In this document: piece by piece, positions 11,637-23,864 of the stretch
Position numbering within the stretch: the stretch's first letter is position 1
Layout: each line of letters starts with the position of its first letter
DNA from: Przewalskia tangutica
Lineage: Eukaryota > Streptophyta > Magnoliopsida > Solanales > Solanaceae
NCBI GenBank assembly: GCA_029844215.1
Contig: CM056730.1
Location: 54,696,924 to 54,760,923, forward strand
Direction of reading: 5' to 3'
Length of the DNA: 64,000 nucleotides
Notes under the pieces: model-generated
Databases searched by the model: none
The model's input: the letters and a program-made list of their open reading frames with translations, nothing else
Told to the model about the DNA's origin: nothing
Position numbers and translations under genes: made by a program

Positions 11637-13064
11637 CCTTGTGTGCAAGACTTTATTTCATCCACATTAGAAAGTTTCAAGGCAAAAAATTCCCCTCTCT
11701 CCCTTAGTGAGTTCTCGTCCAAACACCCCCCCACCTTGAGTAGAATTATTCAAGTATTGTTGTTATTCCAAATACTTTAGCCTAAATCCCTGGTGGTATT
11801 CCAAAAAAATCCCAACATAAGAGCCCGGAAATACTACTTTATCCCATAGTCGCAAAATGAAGCCCTAGAAAAATCGTCATAGCTTAGATGAAGTGTTAAG
11901 AGAAGTTGTTTAGAAACTTCTAAGGGTTTCTTGGAGCGGGTTGGAGCGTAAGGAATTGGAGCTAAACGTTGCTCAGGATCGACTTATATCTTGGATAATT
12001 TTGGGCTTATCGAGGTAATTACCTATGCCCCTATTGTAATTGGAGATTACATGTTGTATTAGTTTAGAATTGAGTATAAGATATATTAGAAGGATGATTA
12101 TATCTTGGTAGGACTGTATTTACAGTAGATTTGTAGTATTATTGTGGAGTAGAATTGTACACGTCCGGTTAGACGTGTAACCCCCCCTGGGATTGTTGGT
12201 TTGGTAGCAGGCCTCGTTAGATGAGGAGATTTATGTGGTTGCGGGGAGGTGCCGCGAATTTTCCGTAGAATAAGGAATCTTGTATCTAGAATTATTCTAC
12301 GAAGAGATCTAGAGGTTGATAGACGTTTTGTGGCCTTTTTAGGTTGAAGTACTACGAGTAGCGTATTCTACTTGAAGGGTGGAAAAGGCGAGCAAGGTTA
12401 GAGTACGTGGAGCATTTTGCTAATTGTCGATAATCGTCGCGAGGTATGTGAACCTCTTCCTATCTTTTCTAGCATGATTGTTGTGAACTATGTAGTGCGG
12501 TGAGCGTCACGTGTGCTAAATGAATTTGGTTGGTTTAAACCATAAAGTGTTATAACGGCTTTATGGGAAGCTTGCTATAACAACTTTATGTAGGTAAAGA
12601 AATGGTTTATGGTTTTTAAAAGATAATGGTAACTTGACTTTAAAAGGAGAAGTGTTTTGGTCTAAAAAGACGGCATAGTATTGTCTTAATTTGGTTTAAA
12701 AAGGAAAGTATGGAAATTGTTTTGGTTTACTTAAAATGTTAGTCACTCTAGTTTTGATAATACGGGCATCGGGTGCCCTTTGTAAAAGAAATGGATCTTT
12801 TAAAAAGAATTTAACGTACGTAGTACTTTGGGGTTAAAACCTGGACTTTGGCATAAAATGAAAGTACCTTGAGTTGTGTGTAACTTGCCTATGTTTGCGT
12901 GTGATAGCCTTGTCGTGCTAGTATTGTATTTCTATACCACCGCGTTTCTCGATGGAGGGCCGGCTGATTTGTTATGATCTTACTTGGGCGTGCTGCGGTG
13001 TGGAGCATTCCAGAGTGCGACACGTGATTATTATTATTCCATGGACTAGCTCTCCGTGAGGTTT

Positions 13065-13390
13065 TCTTGATTCGGCTTGGTATCGGTAGTTGGCTCGTAC
13101 TTGCCCGAGGTCGTGGTGATTCGGCCAGTATCGGTAGTTAGCCGTACTTGCCCGTTCGGTTTTGTGAAGTCTCGTGATTCCGGCTTGGTATCGGTAGTTA
13201 GTCTTATACTTGCCGACGGCCACGTGGCGCGGTGGTATCTGGTAGTTGGCTTTCGTGCCACAGGTCGACCGTTGTGTGGTTATATAGATTTGTTGGTACG
13301 ACTTTGGTATCGGTAGTTGGCTTTCGTACTTGCCGATCGATTGATGACGGCTTTGGTATCGGTAGTTAGCCCGTACTTGCCCGTCACGGT
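13065..13390 (+). repeat. Tandem repeat in 3' LTR of B
   Basis: Imperfect 50-60-bp units built on GGTATCGGTAGTT, matching the array at 7505-7830. Confidence 0.75.
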
Positions 13391-14100
13391 TTTATGACAC
13401 AGTAGGACACGGTGTTCATGTGTACTCGCGGTGTAGTTATCGTAGACTGCCGGCAGTGAGGAATGTGTTCCACGGACATGATCGATGTTGCGGGCATGAG
13501 ACCCATAGTTATATTTGAGTGATGACTTTGAGGGCGTGAGTCCCTGACTTGACGTGACTGCTTACATATTATGTATTGTAGTTTGGTTATCATATATGTC
13601 TCCTATTTTATATAGACTACTATGATTTCATTTACAGTATTTTCAGTTTCATACTTGGTACCTGTTGTCTTGACCTCGCCCGAGCTGCGTTCATGCCGCG
13701 GTAAGTACACGATTGTTGATCCTCGCTCATAGGATCACAGTTCAGCGTTTTGGGAAGCTCCATTTCTCCGGAGGCTTATCTTTGGTATACTCCCCTGTCG
13801 TTGTAGGTACTTACATTCAGGGGTATGGCGGGGCCCTTTCCCGTCGTTGTTGTTATAACATTCTTAGAGGTCTGTAGTACTGTTGTGGGCAGAGTTTGAA
13901 AAAGGGATTTAACTATTCGGGTTCAAGTTTTATTTATATATTCAGAAAGGTAACCGTTTTGGTTAGCCTGTTTTCTTATTTCATTATTGTATATCTTGTT
14001 TCATGTGTAAGTTTTCATTTCCGCTGATTTTCTCTGATGTTGTATCACTAGGGTGCTCGGGGTAAGGCACCAGTCGCGGGCCCGTGGTCTTGTCGTGACA

Positions 14101-14105
14101 TTGAC
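14101..14105. repeat. Target-site duplication TTGAC, right (element B)
   Basis: Second copy of TTGAC. Element A resumes here. Confidence 0.93.
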
Positions 14106-14116
14106 AACCGACTAAG

Positions 14117-14152
14117 AACATTCGGGGACGAATGTTTCTATGGGAGGAAGAA
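14117..14152 (+). other. Pre-PPT hairpin and polypurine tract of A
   Basis: AACATTCG and CGAATGTT form an 8-bp stem around GGGA, followed by the purine tract TGGGAGGAAGAA directly before the 3' LTR. Confidence 0.8.
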
Positions 14153-14478
14153 TGTTACACCCCGTAAGTCCAGGACATGTATAAGAGAATGTACGTAAGG
14201 AAACAAAACTTGGAAAATGGTACGAAAGGAAGAATTGTTTTTCCGGCGGGAAATCTTCCGAAATATTATGGACGAATGAAAGGACGACACGTGGCACCTC
14301 CACCACATGGTCTTGGTCGAAAATTTGCAAGGCTAAAATGGTCATTTGACCAATGTGTAGATGACAAAGTCTTGCTAATTAAGAGCTTGACATTGTTGAC
14401 CAAGTCAAGAGACATTTGGCTTGATCTCCTTCATCCAAAACCTAACAAGTGTTATTATCTAAGCCCTCCATTGTGTTT

Positions 14479-14486
14479 TATAAGCT
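14479..14486 (+). promoter_or_regulatory. Putative U3 TATA box, 3' LTR of A
   Basis: TATAAGCT, the counterpart of 501-508. Confidence 0.4.
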
Positions 14487-16237
14487 TACTACTAGTGCAA
14501 GACAAGGTCTTCAACACTTAGAATTTATCACAACATTTCTTGTCCCTTTAGAAGCTCTCGGGTTTGTGACTTTTACCCACACAAAATTTTGTAGTTTTGA
14601 TCCATTAACCACAAGACTTTAACCCAATGTCCCTAAGGGTATCGTAAGGATATCTCAATAGAAAGATTTCGGAAAAATGACGTTTTCGTATTAGTCGCAA
14701 GGCGGAAACTTAAGGAGTTCTTCAACTTTGAAGTTGGAACTAGAAGATGGGTTCTTCATAGGCTTCTAAGGAGTGCTTAGAGCGGATTGTAACATAAGGA
14801 AAGGAGCTAAGAATTTGCTAAGGAGCGACTTTGAATCTTGGAAATTTTAAGGGCTTATAAAGGTATAATCTTGTCGTTTTAGTAATTAAGATTACTTATC
14901 ATTGTACTTGTGGATATTAGCAAGCATGAGATGTTTAGTATGAAGTTTGATAAGTATATTGGCTATTGGAACCCTAATCCGAAAACTAGCATGTTAGCCT
15001 TAAGATTACAATTCAAGTTGATTATTAGTTTAAGTCGTCGCATGTTGTATAAGAAGGAAATTGTAGTTATTGTAGTTGTTTATGACTATATAACATGTTG
15101 GACCTTAGAACTTGGAATTGGAAAAGGATTGGAAAAGACTTAGTGTTGTTGGTTATTGTTGGCCGAGAATGGATAGTGATTTTTAAACTACTTCGTATTA
15201 ATTGTGGGGCGGAATTTTACACGTATTGTAAGGCGTGTAATCCCCTTTGTTTGGTTGTTGTTTTGAGCCTTAAATGTGGCGTGTTGGTTATTGTATACGG
15301 CCTTGAAAAAGGTGGCAAAGTGAGTAGAAACAAAGGAAGTGCTGCCCTATTTTCCGTAGAATTAGAGACCGTATACTTAGTATTATTCTACGTTAGAGAC
15401 TAGAAGTTGATAGTCATGTTGTGACCATTATAGGTTGACACTTCTACGTACGGCGTATTCGGCTTAGCTTGTGGATTTAGCCGAAAAGGTATGTGAACTA
15501 TCTCCTCTTCTAGCATGATTCCTAAAGATAAAGAAAGTATGTCATACTCCTTAAACGATCCATTCCTTGGTTATATTTGGATTGCCTAAAATAGAATTTG
15601 TTCTATGTACTTCATTGATTTTACTTTGATGTTTACATTGTAAGTTGTATAATCCATTGCCTTAGTAAAGTTGGATTCTTAAAAGTGAAAGTATTTTACT
15701 TAAAGTACATAGAGTCTTGAAAAGGAAGTGGTTTCCAAACCTTTTGGCTAGTGCCTTAGTTCCAAAACCTAAAGGTCATTATAATGACTTTAGGGGAGTC
15801 AAAGGAGTGATTTACTTAATTGTTTTAAAAGGGGAGAAATGACATGATTTAAGAGAAGTAACTTGTTTTAAAGGTGTGAGTTACTTGAGGTTTGAAAGTT
15901 AAGAAACTTGATTTGAAAGTTTGTGATACTTGGTTTTAAGTATAAGTCTCTTGGTTATAAAAAGGATGAAATTGTCTAAAACCATAAAGGGTTATAACGG
16001 CTTTATGGAAAGTTGGTTATAACGGCTTTATGAAAGGTTAAGAAAGTTGTCTATTTTAATTATTAGGCATAAGTTGCCTAGATTGTGAAGATTTGAAGTT
16101 ACTTGATTCCAAGCTTTGAAATGAGTTTCTAAAAGTGTAGTAACTTACTTTGAAAAATAGACACACCTTGATACTACGGGTGTTAGTATCTTGGGGTTTT
16201 ACATAAAAAGGAGTCTTTTGAAAAGAATGTACGTACG

Positions 16238-16429
16238 GAGAACTTTGGCTTGGTTAATTGAGAATTATTCTATGTGTGCCTTGATAAGTACTTTGGCTTG
16301 TTTAATTGAGAATTATTCTATGTGTGCCTTGATAAGTACTTTGGCTTGTTTAATTGAGAATTATTCTATGTGTTCCTTGATAAGTACTTTGGCTTGGTTA
16401 ATTGAGAATTAGCCTATGTGTGCTGGTGA
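16238..16429 (+). repeat. 48-bp tandem repeat in 3' LTR of A
   Basis: Four 48-bp units, as at 2258-2449. Confidence 0.85.
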
Positions 16430-16640
16430 TAGCCTTTGAGTGCAAGTATTATGTTTTATTACGTTGCCGCGACTCTCGGTTGGAGGGCCGGCTGTCTTGT
16501 TATAAGTTACTTGGACGTCTGCAAGCGGTGATGTGGGATTCCACGGGTATGCTTCCGTTATTTGTAGTACTTGGGTTAAATTCCCGGATTTTTATAAAAG
16601 ACATGGTAGTGCTTATGTGTTGTTTGACGGCCGGTTGAGA

Positions 16641-16878
16641 TAGGGTAAGAGTATAAGTGAGGGGTAAACCCCCAAGATGATATACCACCTTCTCTAGGGT
16701 AAGAGTATAAATGAGGGGTAAACCCCCAAGACATTATACCCCCTGCTTTACCACCTTCTCCAGGGTAAGAGTATAAATGAGGGGTAAACCCTCAAGACAT
16801 TATACCCCCTGCTTTGCCACCTTCTCCAGGGTAAGAGTATAAATGAGGGGTAAACCCCAAGACGTTATACCCCCTGCT
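16641..16878 (+). repeat. About 66-bp tandem repeat in 3' LTR of A
   Basis: About four units, as at 2657-2928 but without the extra short unit. Confidence 0.85.
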
Positions 16879-17597
16879 CGTTTTCCTACTTGGTCGTACA
16901 GTTTTTAGGATACAGGTGGGACTTGGTGTTCATGTATGTCTATTGGTGTTATATTATATCATGGACTGCCGGCAGTGAGGAAGGATTCCACGGGCATGAT
17001 TGATATTATGGGCGTGAGACCCATGGTTATATTTTAGAAATGACTTGAGGGCATGCATCCCTGACTTGTTATGACTGCTTATGTGTTGTGTACTGTAGGT
17101 TGGCTATCATACATGTCTCCTGTTTTGTTTAGACTGTTATGATTTCATTACAGTACTTACTGTTTCACATACTTGGTACATTCTTGTCTTGACCTCCTTC
17201 GGAGCTGCGTTAAATCCGCAGTTTAGGTCTGTTGTTTGGTGATCGGCGGTGTAGGACCGCTCGAGTTTTGGATAGCTCCTACATTGAGTTTATCTTTTGG
17301 TATAAGTTCTTTCGATCTGTGCTTTTGTACAGTTATGGGTACGGCGGGGCCTTGTCCCGTCATGGTTCAGTATAACTCTTAGAGTTCTGTATTCATATGT
17401 GGGATTGGACTCATGTACGGTGTAGTGTCTTTTATTATGTATATTATATGGCAGCCTTGTCGGCTTTGCCTTGCACGTACGTTGGTTTTAAAAAAAAAGA
17501 CGAGGTGTTATTTAATTTCCGCAGTTTACTTAGTTGTTAAGATAAAAGGGTAACCAGGTAGGGCACCAGTCACGGGCCCGCGGTTCGGGGCGTGACA

Positions 17598-17602
17598 AGA
17601 GG
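17598..17602. repeat. Target-site duplication AGAGG, right (element A)
   Basis: Second copy of AGAGG. The integrase frame of element C resumes with the next base. Confidence 0.93.
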
Positions 17603-18304
17603 AGCCCAGTTTACGGCTAACTTCTGGAGGTCTTTCCAGAAGTGATTAGGGACGCAGGTGAGCCTCGATCGCATTCCATCCACGAGCAGACGGACAGCGA
17701 GCGTACTATCGGACTCTCGAGGATATCTTTGTGAGCTGTGTTATTGATTTGAGGGTAGGGAGGATCATTTGCCTCTAGTAGAGTTTGCGTATAATAATAG
17801 CTACCACTCCAGTATTCAGATGGCGCCTTATAAGGCCTTGTATGAGAGGAAGTGCAGATCGTCGATAGGCTGGTTTGACGTGGGCGAGGTGCAGTTAGTG
17901 GGACCAGACTTGGTACAGCAGGCGGTGGATAAGGTGAAGCTTATCCAGGAGCGGTTATTGATGACTTCGAGTCGGCGAAGTCGTATCTGAGATCATCGTC
18001 GTCGGCATATGGAGTTTGAGGATGATGATTGCGTTTTCCTGAAGGTGTCACCCCTGAAGGGTGTGATAAGATTTGGGAGGAAAGGAAGCTCGGCCAGTAC
18101 ATTGGGCCTTATCAGTTGTCGCGGGGTAGGCAAGGTTGCCTATGAGTTGGATCTGCCGTCCGATCGGAGGTAGTGCATCCGGTTTTCATGTTTCTATCTT
18201 TGAGAGATGTATCGGGGATCCATCTAGAGTACACCGTTCGCGATGTCGGTGTGGGGTTATCGTATGAGGAGAGTCCCATAGCGATACTCGATCGTCAGGT
18301 TAGG
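17598..18304 (+). pseudogene. Element C integrase core, C-terminus and chromodomain start
   Basis: Joined to bases 1-6, this continues the catalytic core with AQFTANFWRSFQK. A TGA at 17643-17645 then stops the frame where related copies have a Gly codon. The region of the catalytic Glu follows with small frame slips. From 17769 an open stretch has EFAYNNSYHSSIQMAPYKAL and FDVGEVQLVGPDLVQQAVDK. From about 18170 it reads VHPVF-like, then YEESPIAILDRQVR, the lead-in to a chromodomain. The integrase would insert cDNA and the chromodomain would direct it to marked chromatin. It is cut at the left by A and at the right by D. Confidence 0.82.
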
Positions 18305-18958
18305 TGTTATACCCCGTATTCTCAGAGTATGTATGCGAGGACGTACGTACGAGAGCACGACAGAAAAATTGGAAAGGAAGAAAGAGGTGATTCTTCCACG
18401 GAAAAAGTTTCCGGTTTTTGTAAGGAAAAATGTTCGTTGAAGGGAATTGGGTTCCCAGATTTGGAATTTGGGCTTCTTAGATTATATTAGAATTTTGAGA
18501 TTTTATTTTGGAAATGGTCACGTGGGGCCACGGGAGAAATTCTGATTTTGTGAGCGCTTTGTTTTGAGATTTCGGTATTTTGGATATTTTGGAAGACGAA
18601 ATATTGCGGCGAATCGGGGCGACACGTGTCACCCCGTGGCACCTTGGCCGAATTTACCTTTGTGCACAACACGGTTAGAGTCGTTTTTAACGAAGCGTTT
18701 TGCGTAACTGCGAAGGAAAATTCCGGCTATGTCGTTTTGTATTTTTGCGGATTTTTAGGCGGCGAACATTTTGGACCAACGGAGGGTGACTGTGTCACCT
18801 CGCATTGGAAGCAAGTGGGGCAGTAACTTGGACGTTTATGGTGTCAAGTGGGAAGATATTTTTGGTAGATATTTTGTGATGGTTTTAAGGAGTAGGGACT
18901 AGGGTGCACTTGGCTTGATCTTGGCCTTACAATTTCCTTGCACATGGCTTGATCTTGT

Positions 18959-18990
18959 CCATTGGTTGGACTTTTGTTTTGCTATAAATA
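18959..18990 (+). promoter_or_regulatory. U3 promoter of D 5' LTR: CCAAT-type box and TATA box
   Basis: CCATTGGTTGG is followed about 13 bp later by CTATAAATACCC. The pair recurs in the LTRs of E, F, G and H. Confidence 0.65.
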
Positions 18991-20800
18991 CCCACATAAG
19001 CTTGAAGACTTCATCCATTACTAAAATCTTCCAAGTCTTGAGTCCCTCTCCCTCCCTTTGAGTGTGTTCTCGTCCTAAGCCTTCCTCCCCTTGAGGTGGC
19101 CTTGTGGCGAGAGCCTCCACTCCCTGTGGTGCTAGCAGTGGGGTACCCACTAACTAGTTGTTTCGTATAATACACCCCTCTTGGTAGAAATACTCTCAGA
19201 GTATTGTTATAATGCCCAAAATACCTTAGCCTTTACCTTGTTGTATTCCAAAAGTTACCTCTATACGTAGAGCAGGAAATACTACCTTTTGTCCTTTTAG
19301 TCTCAAACGAAACCCTAAGGAAATCTTCATAGTTGGTTGAAGTATTTGAGTAGAAGTTAGTTAGAACTTCTAAGGGTTGTTTGGAGGCGGATTGAGCGCG
19401 CGGAGTAGGAGCTAAACCTTGCTCAGGATCGACATTATAACTTGTATAATTTTGGGCTTGTCGAGGTAAATATTCTTGTCCCCTTGTTGTAATTGGAGAT
19501 TACATGTTGTAGGAATATATAGTTGAAGTATACTATATATAGTCTTGAACATTATTGTCGGCAATGTCTTTTGACTTAAGCTGAATTTAAAGAAAAGAAT
19601 CGAATGTATTTACATGGGTGTATTCTGATGAGACTTGTGTAGCATTGTTGTGTAGTAGAGTGGTACACGTCAGGTTAGGCGATGTAAACCCCCTGGTTGG
19701 CTTGGTAGCGGCCTCGATAGAGGAGGAGATTTCTGTTGTTGCGGGAAAATCTTCGAATTTTACGTAGAAGAATGGAACCTTGTGTTTTGAAGTTAATAGA
19801 CGTTTGTGACCTTTTTAGGTGAAAGTACTAAGAGTAGCGTATTCTACTTGAGGAGTGGAAAGGGCTAGCAAGGTTGTAGTACTTGGAGCATTTTGCTTAT
19901 TGTCGATACTCGTCGCGAGGTATGTGAACCTCTTCCTATCTGTTCTAGCATGATATGTGTGTAACTATGTAGTACGGTGGACGTACAGGTGCTAAGTGTA
20001 TTTGTTTGGTTTAAACATAAAGTGTTATAACGGCTTTATGGGAAGTTGGTTATAACAGCTTTATGTAGGTAAGAAAATGGTTTACTGATGTTAGAAGTTA
20101 AGAGACTTGATAAGAGACTTAACTTATTTGTTTTAATGTGGATGTTTGTGTGAAACCTCATTCGTGAGTAATGAGTACTTGGTTTTTAAAGGGATAATGT
20201 TTCTTGATTTGAATCGAGAATGTGTATCGACAGGACCACTGCGGCGTTAAAAAGGAAAATGTATTGAATAATGATGTGTTGTATTAAAACCAGTAGAAAC
20301 CTCCATCTGCATAGAAGCTAAGATGAGACAAAATGATATTACACTTTCTAGATCATGGCTGCTGTAATAAGATGTTATAAACAAGAATAAACTACTCACA
20401 TGTATGACATATGTTACTCAATTGTTTTAAAAGGGATTAAGACTATGAGTTATAAAACCTTTCTAAAATGAGAAACTTGAGCACTTGAAATTAGGCAAAC
20501 TTGAACGTTTGGAAATAATGTGGTTACTTGATTTTTGCAAAAGGAAGTATTTTGGTTTACTAAAAAAAAGATAGTCACTCTATTTTTATACTACGTATTG
20601 TGTGACTTATGGGAAAGTACTTTGAGTTGTGTGAAACTTGCCTATGCTTGTGATGATAGCCTTTGTTGTACAAGTGTTGTATTTACGTATTCTGGCGTCT
20701 CTCGATAGAGGCGGTTGACTTGTTGAGAACTTAGTTGGGCGTCTTGGCGGTGTGGAGGATTCCACGGGTAAGTTTCCATTTTGATTCTTGTCTTGTTGTT

Positions 20801-21085
20801 GATGTCACGTGGGCGTCTACACCGAGGTAGAATTCGGGGCATGTGGCATGCGGCGGGGTTGATTACGATATATTGTTATTGTGGTTACATGGACATGTCT
20901 ACACCAAGGTAGAATTCGGGGCATGTGGCGTGCGGCGGGTTGATCACCCAAGATATTATTGTTGATGTCACATGGGCGTGTCTACCGATCTGAAGTCGGG
21001 GCATGTGGCCATGGGGCATTGGTATTATTGTTGCATCATGGACATGTCTACCGTCTGCAGAATTCGGGGCACGCGGCCGTGATCA
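20801..21085 (+). repeat. 70-84-bp tandem repeat in 5' LTR of D
   Basis: Four imperfect units with ACATGGACATGTCTAC and AATTCGGGGCATGTGGC. The matching array is at 35830-36105. Confidence 0.8.
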
Positions 21086-21694
21086 CGAACATGATTGATG
21101 TTGTGGGCGTGAGACCCATAGTTATATTTGAGTGATGACTTGAGGCGTGAGTCACATTTGGACATGATCGCTTTTATGTTGTGAATCGTAGTTTGGTTAT
21201 CATACATCTCTGCTTTATATAGACTAGTATGATTTCATTCTGATATTTCTGATTTCACATACTTGGTACTGTTATCTTGACCTCCCCGAGGCCGCGTTCA
21301 TCCGCTGAGTAAGTGCATCGGTCGTGGATCCTCGCTCTTAGGATCTCGATTCGGCGTTTTGGGAAGCTCCGTTTCTCGGAGGCTTATCTTTTGGTATGTG
21401 TTCCACGAGTTGTAGGTTCTTGTACATTCGGGGTATGGCGAGGCTGTCCCGTCATAGTTGTTGTAAATCTTAGAAGTGCATGAAATCTTGTTGTGGCGGG
21501 GTTTGTAAAAGGATTAAAGCATTCGTTTTGAAAGAGTTGTATTTATTTATGTTATTGGAAGGTAACCGTTGGGTTGGCTTTTATGTTCATATATCTTGTT
21601 TCTTGTTTAAAGTTTTATTTTCTTGGTTTTCTCGATGTTGTGTCACTAGGGTGCGGGATAAGGCACGATGTGGGCCGAGCAGTCGTTACAAAAG

Positions 21695-21705
21695 TGGTAT
21701 CGAGC
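21695..21705 (+). other. Primer binding site of element D
   Basis: TGGTATCGAGC begins four bases after the LTR. It is tRNA-iMet type with the shared CAG departure. Confidence 0.8.
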
Positions 21706-21890
21706 GATTAATCCTCGGAAAGTGTCTCCGCAGTGTCTAGTAGAGTCTTGATTATCGATGTGTTGTGCACCACATCTATAATCGGAGGTCTGAGACATTT
21801 AGGATTGATTTCCATTCTTCTCATTACGAGATCGTGCCTTAGAGGCGTGTTGTAAGTTGGACCCTCCAGCGTATCTCGTTTTTACCGATT

Positions 21891-23090
21891 ATGTCTCCGC
21901 TAGTGCAACGAGCCCGAAGAAGGGCAAGGCAGCCGAGTGCTGCTAGTGAGATCTGAGAGAATGCAGCGCGAGCGGGCAATGACTCGAGGTTGTGCTTGTG
22001 ACGGCGGGTTTTGTAGCGCCGGCCCAGCGAGAGTTAGAGCGCGGCAATGGCTGCTGAGACGCGATACACGAGCCTCAGTCCACGATGCAGAGGCGGAGAG
22101 ATGGTTACAAGAGATGGCCCGATTCTTGGCGAGTCGTGGCGAGATATGAGATAAATTTGGATCAGTGCAGTTCGATTCGATAGCACGATGGTTCACCCGG
22201 CGAGAATAGTTTGAGGCTACGGGACTTTACGAGTTGTAGCCGCGAGTTTTATGGGTCGAGGCACGAGGATGATCGCGAGGAGTTCATCGGCGATTCTGAC
22301 GGATCACGCGGGTGATCAAGGCTTGAGACCGAGTCGTGACCTTTGGTTCGCATCGGCTGCGTGATACCGCGATCGATTGGTTTGATTCATGGGAGCTTTC
22401 GGGAGAGCATGCACCTCCAGCGGTATGGGATGAGTTTTGGGGCTTTCTCACGCACTTCTTGCCTCCGCAGATGAGGAGGCACGCGGTAAACATTTTTGAT
22501 GCTTAAACGAGCGGGCGTGCGGTTCGGGAGTACAATGTGAGTTCGACTCATTGGCGTGCGTCCCAGCGTTGGTAGCTAGTATGGAGGATCGAGTGCACCG
22601 ATATGTTCTGAGCTCGATGATTACATGTCGAGGCATGTTCAGGAGTAGCTCTTCACCGGGCATGGACATTGCCGCGTGCAGCTCATCTGCAGGATGTGAG
22701 GCACGGAGAGGTCGGCGGAATGACCAAGATCAGCGAAGAGGGCGAACAACAGGTCGCTGGTGACTTTCGAGGCGGACGCCTCGGCAGTGAACTAGTTTTG
22801 CACGCCCGGTGAGTGGTCCTCCACCGTCTTGAGGCGGTCGGGGGCTCGAGGTTGAGTTTCGAGGAAGTAGGGGTGTTGGCGGATCGATCACCCTACCTCG
22901 GTGTGGTCGATGTGGTAGACCGCATTTGAAGTGTCGTGGTGCGGGGAGCTTGTTATTTTGCGGCCAGCGGGGCCATTTGCGGCTGTCCAGGCCAAGGTAG
23001 CACGGATGTTACGACTCACCCTACCGGATCGATGGTGGTTCATCGCGCCTACGATTATCGCCTGCAGTGGGCCTATGATTAGAGTGGGCG
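21891..23090 (+). pseudogene. gag: Element D gag (broken)
   Basis: The ATG at 21891 begins an N-terminus like those of B and E but soon shifts frame. Around 22440-22640 the Gag core is recognisable in pieces: THFLPPQMRRHAV and then VPALVASMEDRVHRYVL. Near 22940-22990 a zinc-knuckle relic (AC-F-CGQ-GPFA-like) survives in a shifted frame. A long minus-strand open frame over the first part is only a shadow. The gene is non-functional as read. Confidence 0.68.
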
Positions 23091-23831
23091 GTAGCTTCAA
23101 GTATATCCTTAACCCTCTAGAGTTTTGGTATGCTTGTTATGATGGTCTCATTATTATGTGCTATGCGAATGGCGTTGTGTTAATTGTGAGTTAGAAAACA
23201 TGCTTAGTTGGGAGGATAAGTATGGGGCGTGGTAAGTGTGAACCACTGGTATCACGATTGAGACCTTAGAGGTAAGGTCGTCTTGAGTAAAAGATTCGTT
23301 TATGGTTGACCTTTATCGAGTGCGTAGTATACGTGGGTTTTATGTGAGTGATCGATCCATGGGTAATGTGAGATGGAAGTGGTAGCTTTCATGATGTGAT
23401 TTAGCGAGATTGTTCAGTGTGTCGAGAGCGAGGGCTTGCGATTGTGGGTCGGGTTGAGGACATGATACGGGTCAACCGTAGCCGGATTAAGGTGGGGTCA
23501 GTTAGGTGGTCCCGGTGGTAAGTCACGAGGATGCTAGGCCCAGTTTGTATGATCATCGTATGAGTTCGTGGGCGCGTTCGACCAGCGGTTCGTAAAGGCG
23601 GGAATGGCCTTAAGGAAGTTTCCGAGGTTAGTAAGATGACCAAGTTTGGAGGTAGTGACTCCGCAGATTTTTGGGAGCGGAGTAATGGTGAAGTATGGTG
23701 CGTCTTGGGAGAGTTCAAGTGTTCGAGAAGGGCACGGCGAGTAAGGAAGGAAGAAGAGCGTGTGTTATTTCGTGGCGGCGTGGCGTTGACAACTTGTTAG
23801 AGGAACTTCATCGATATCCGTCTTGAGAAGG
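23091..23831 (+). other. Shared non-coding block (element D)
   Basis: It begins at a TATATCCTTAACCCTCTAGAG stretch that also follows the gag remnants of E and H. It then carries the GGTCGGGTTGAGG and AGTCACGAGGATGC motifs. After CGTTCGACC it goes to GACCAAGTTTGGAGG, skipping the integrase tail that B, E and H have at that point. No reading frame is supported. Confidence 0.6.
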
Positions 23832-23864
23832 AACATTCGGGACGAATGTTTCTAAGGAGGAGAA
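23832..23864 (+). other. Pre-PPT hairpin and polypurine tract of D
   Basis: AACATTCG, loop GGA, CGAATGTT, then AAGGAGGAGAA directly before the 3' LTR. Confidence 0.8.

Larger units (their letters stand above)
5526..14100 (+). mobile_element. Element B: non-autonomous Ty3/gypsy element nested in A
   Basis: This 8.6-kb element has LTRs of about 3.0 kb, perfect TTGAC duplications and a 2.58-kb interior. The interior runs PBS, gag with its central domain and zinc knuckle, a non-coding block, a broken integrase tail, a 3' non-coding stretch and a degenerate PPT. Protease, RT and RNase H are absent. It is younger than A, which it interrupts. Confidence 0.92.
11128..14100 (+). repeat. 3' LTR of element B
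   Basis: This LTR is 2973 bp and pairs with 5526-8545. It starts TGTTACACCGTAG and ends GTCGTGACA. Its TATA box is at 11628 and its tandem repeat at about 13065-13390. It differs from the 5' LTR mainly by short indels and by CTG/CAG-site swaps. Confidence 0.92.
12..17597 (+). mobile_element. Element A: Ty3/gypsy LTR retrotransposon, pol-less, hosting element B
   Basis: The element is bounded by two long direct repeats that start TGTTACACC and end GTGACA, with a perfect AGAGG duplication outside them. It sits in the integrase of C. Without nested element B it is about 9.0 kb, of which about 7 kb is LTR and only about 1.9 kb is interior. The interior holds a PBS, a broken gag with two zinc-knuckle-like motifs, a protease remnant, a non-coding tail, and a PPT. 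RT, RNase H and integrase are absent, so it could move only with enzymes supplied in trans. It is related to the chromovirus elements elsewhere in the window. Confidence 0.9.
14153..17597 (+). repeat. 3' LTR of element A
   Basis: This LTR is 3445 bp and pairs with 12-3640. It starts TGTTACACCCCGTAAG and ends GGGGCGTGACA. It lacks the roughly 165-bp segment present at about 121-287 in the 5' copy. Its tandem repeats are at 16238-16429 and 16641-16878. Confidence 0.92.
18305..21690 (+). repeat. 5' LTR of element D
   Basis: This LTR is 3386 bp. It starts TGTTATACCCCG and ends GTCGTTACA, unlike the GTGACA of other elements. It contains a CCAAT-type box and TATA box near 18960-18990, a conserved segment at about 20226-20470 shared only with E and H, and a tandem repeat at 20801-21085. 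Confidence 0.92.

Noticed and set aside
20801..21085. Regularly spaced repeats as a CRISPR array
   Set aside because: Units are adjacent and imperfect with no unique spacers, lie in an LTR and are duplicated in the partner LTR. The genome is a plant.
23401..23718. 105-residue minus-strand open frame as a captured host gene in the shared block
   Set aside because: The corresponding frame is not kept in B, E or H, and the composition is that of a chance antisense frame. I found no recognisable protein.
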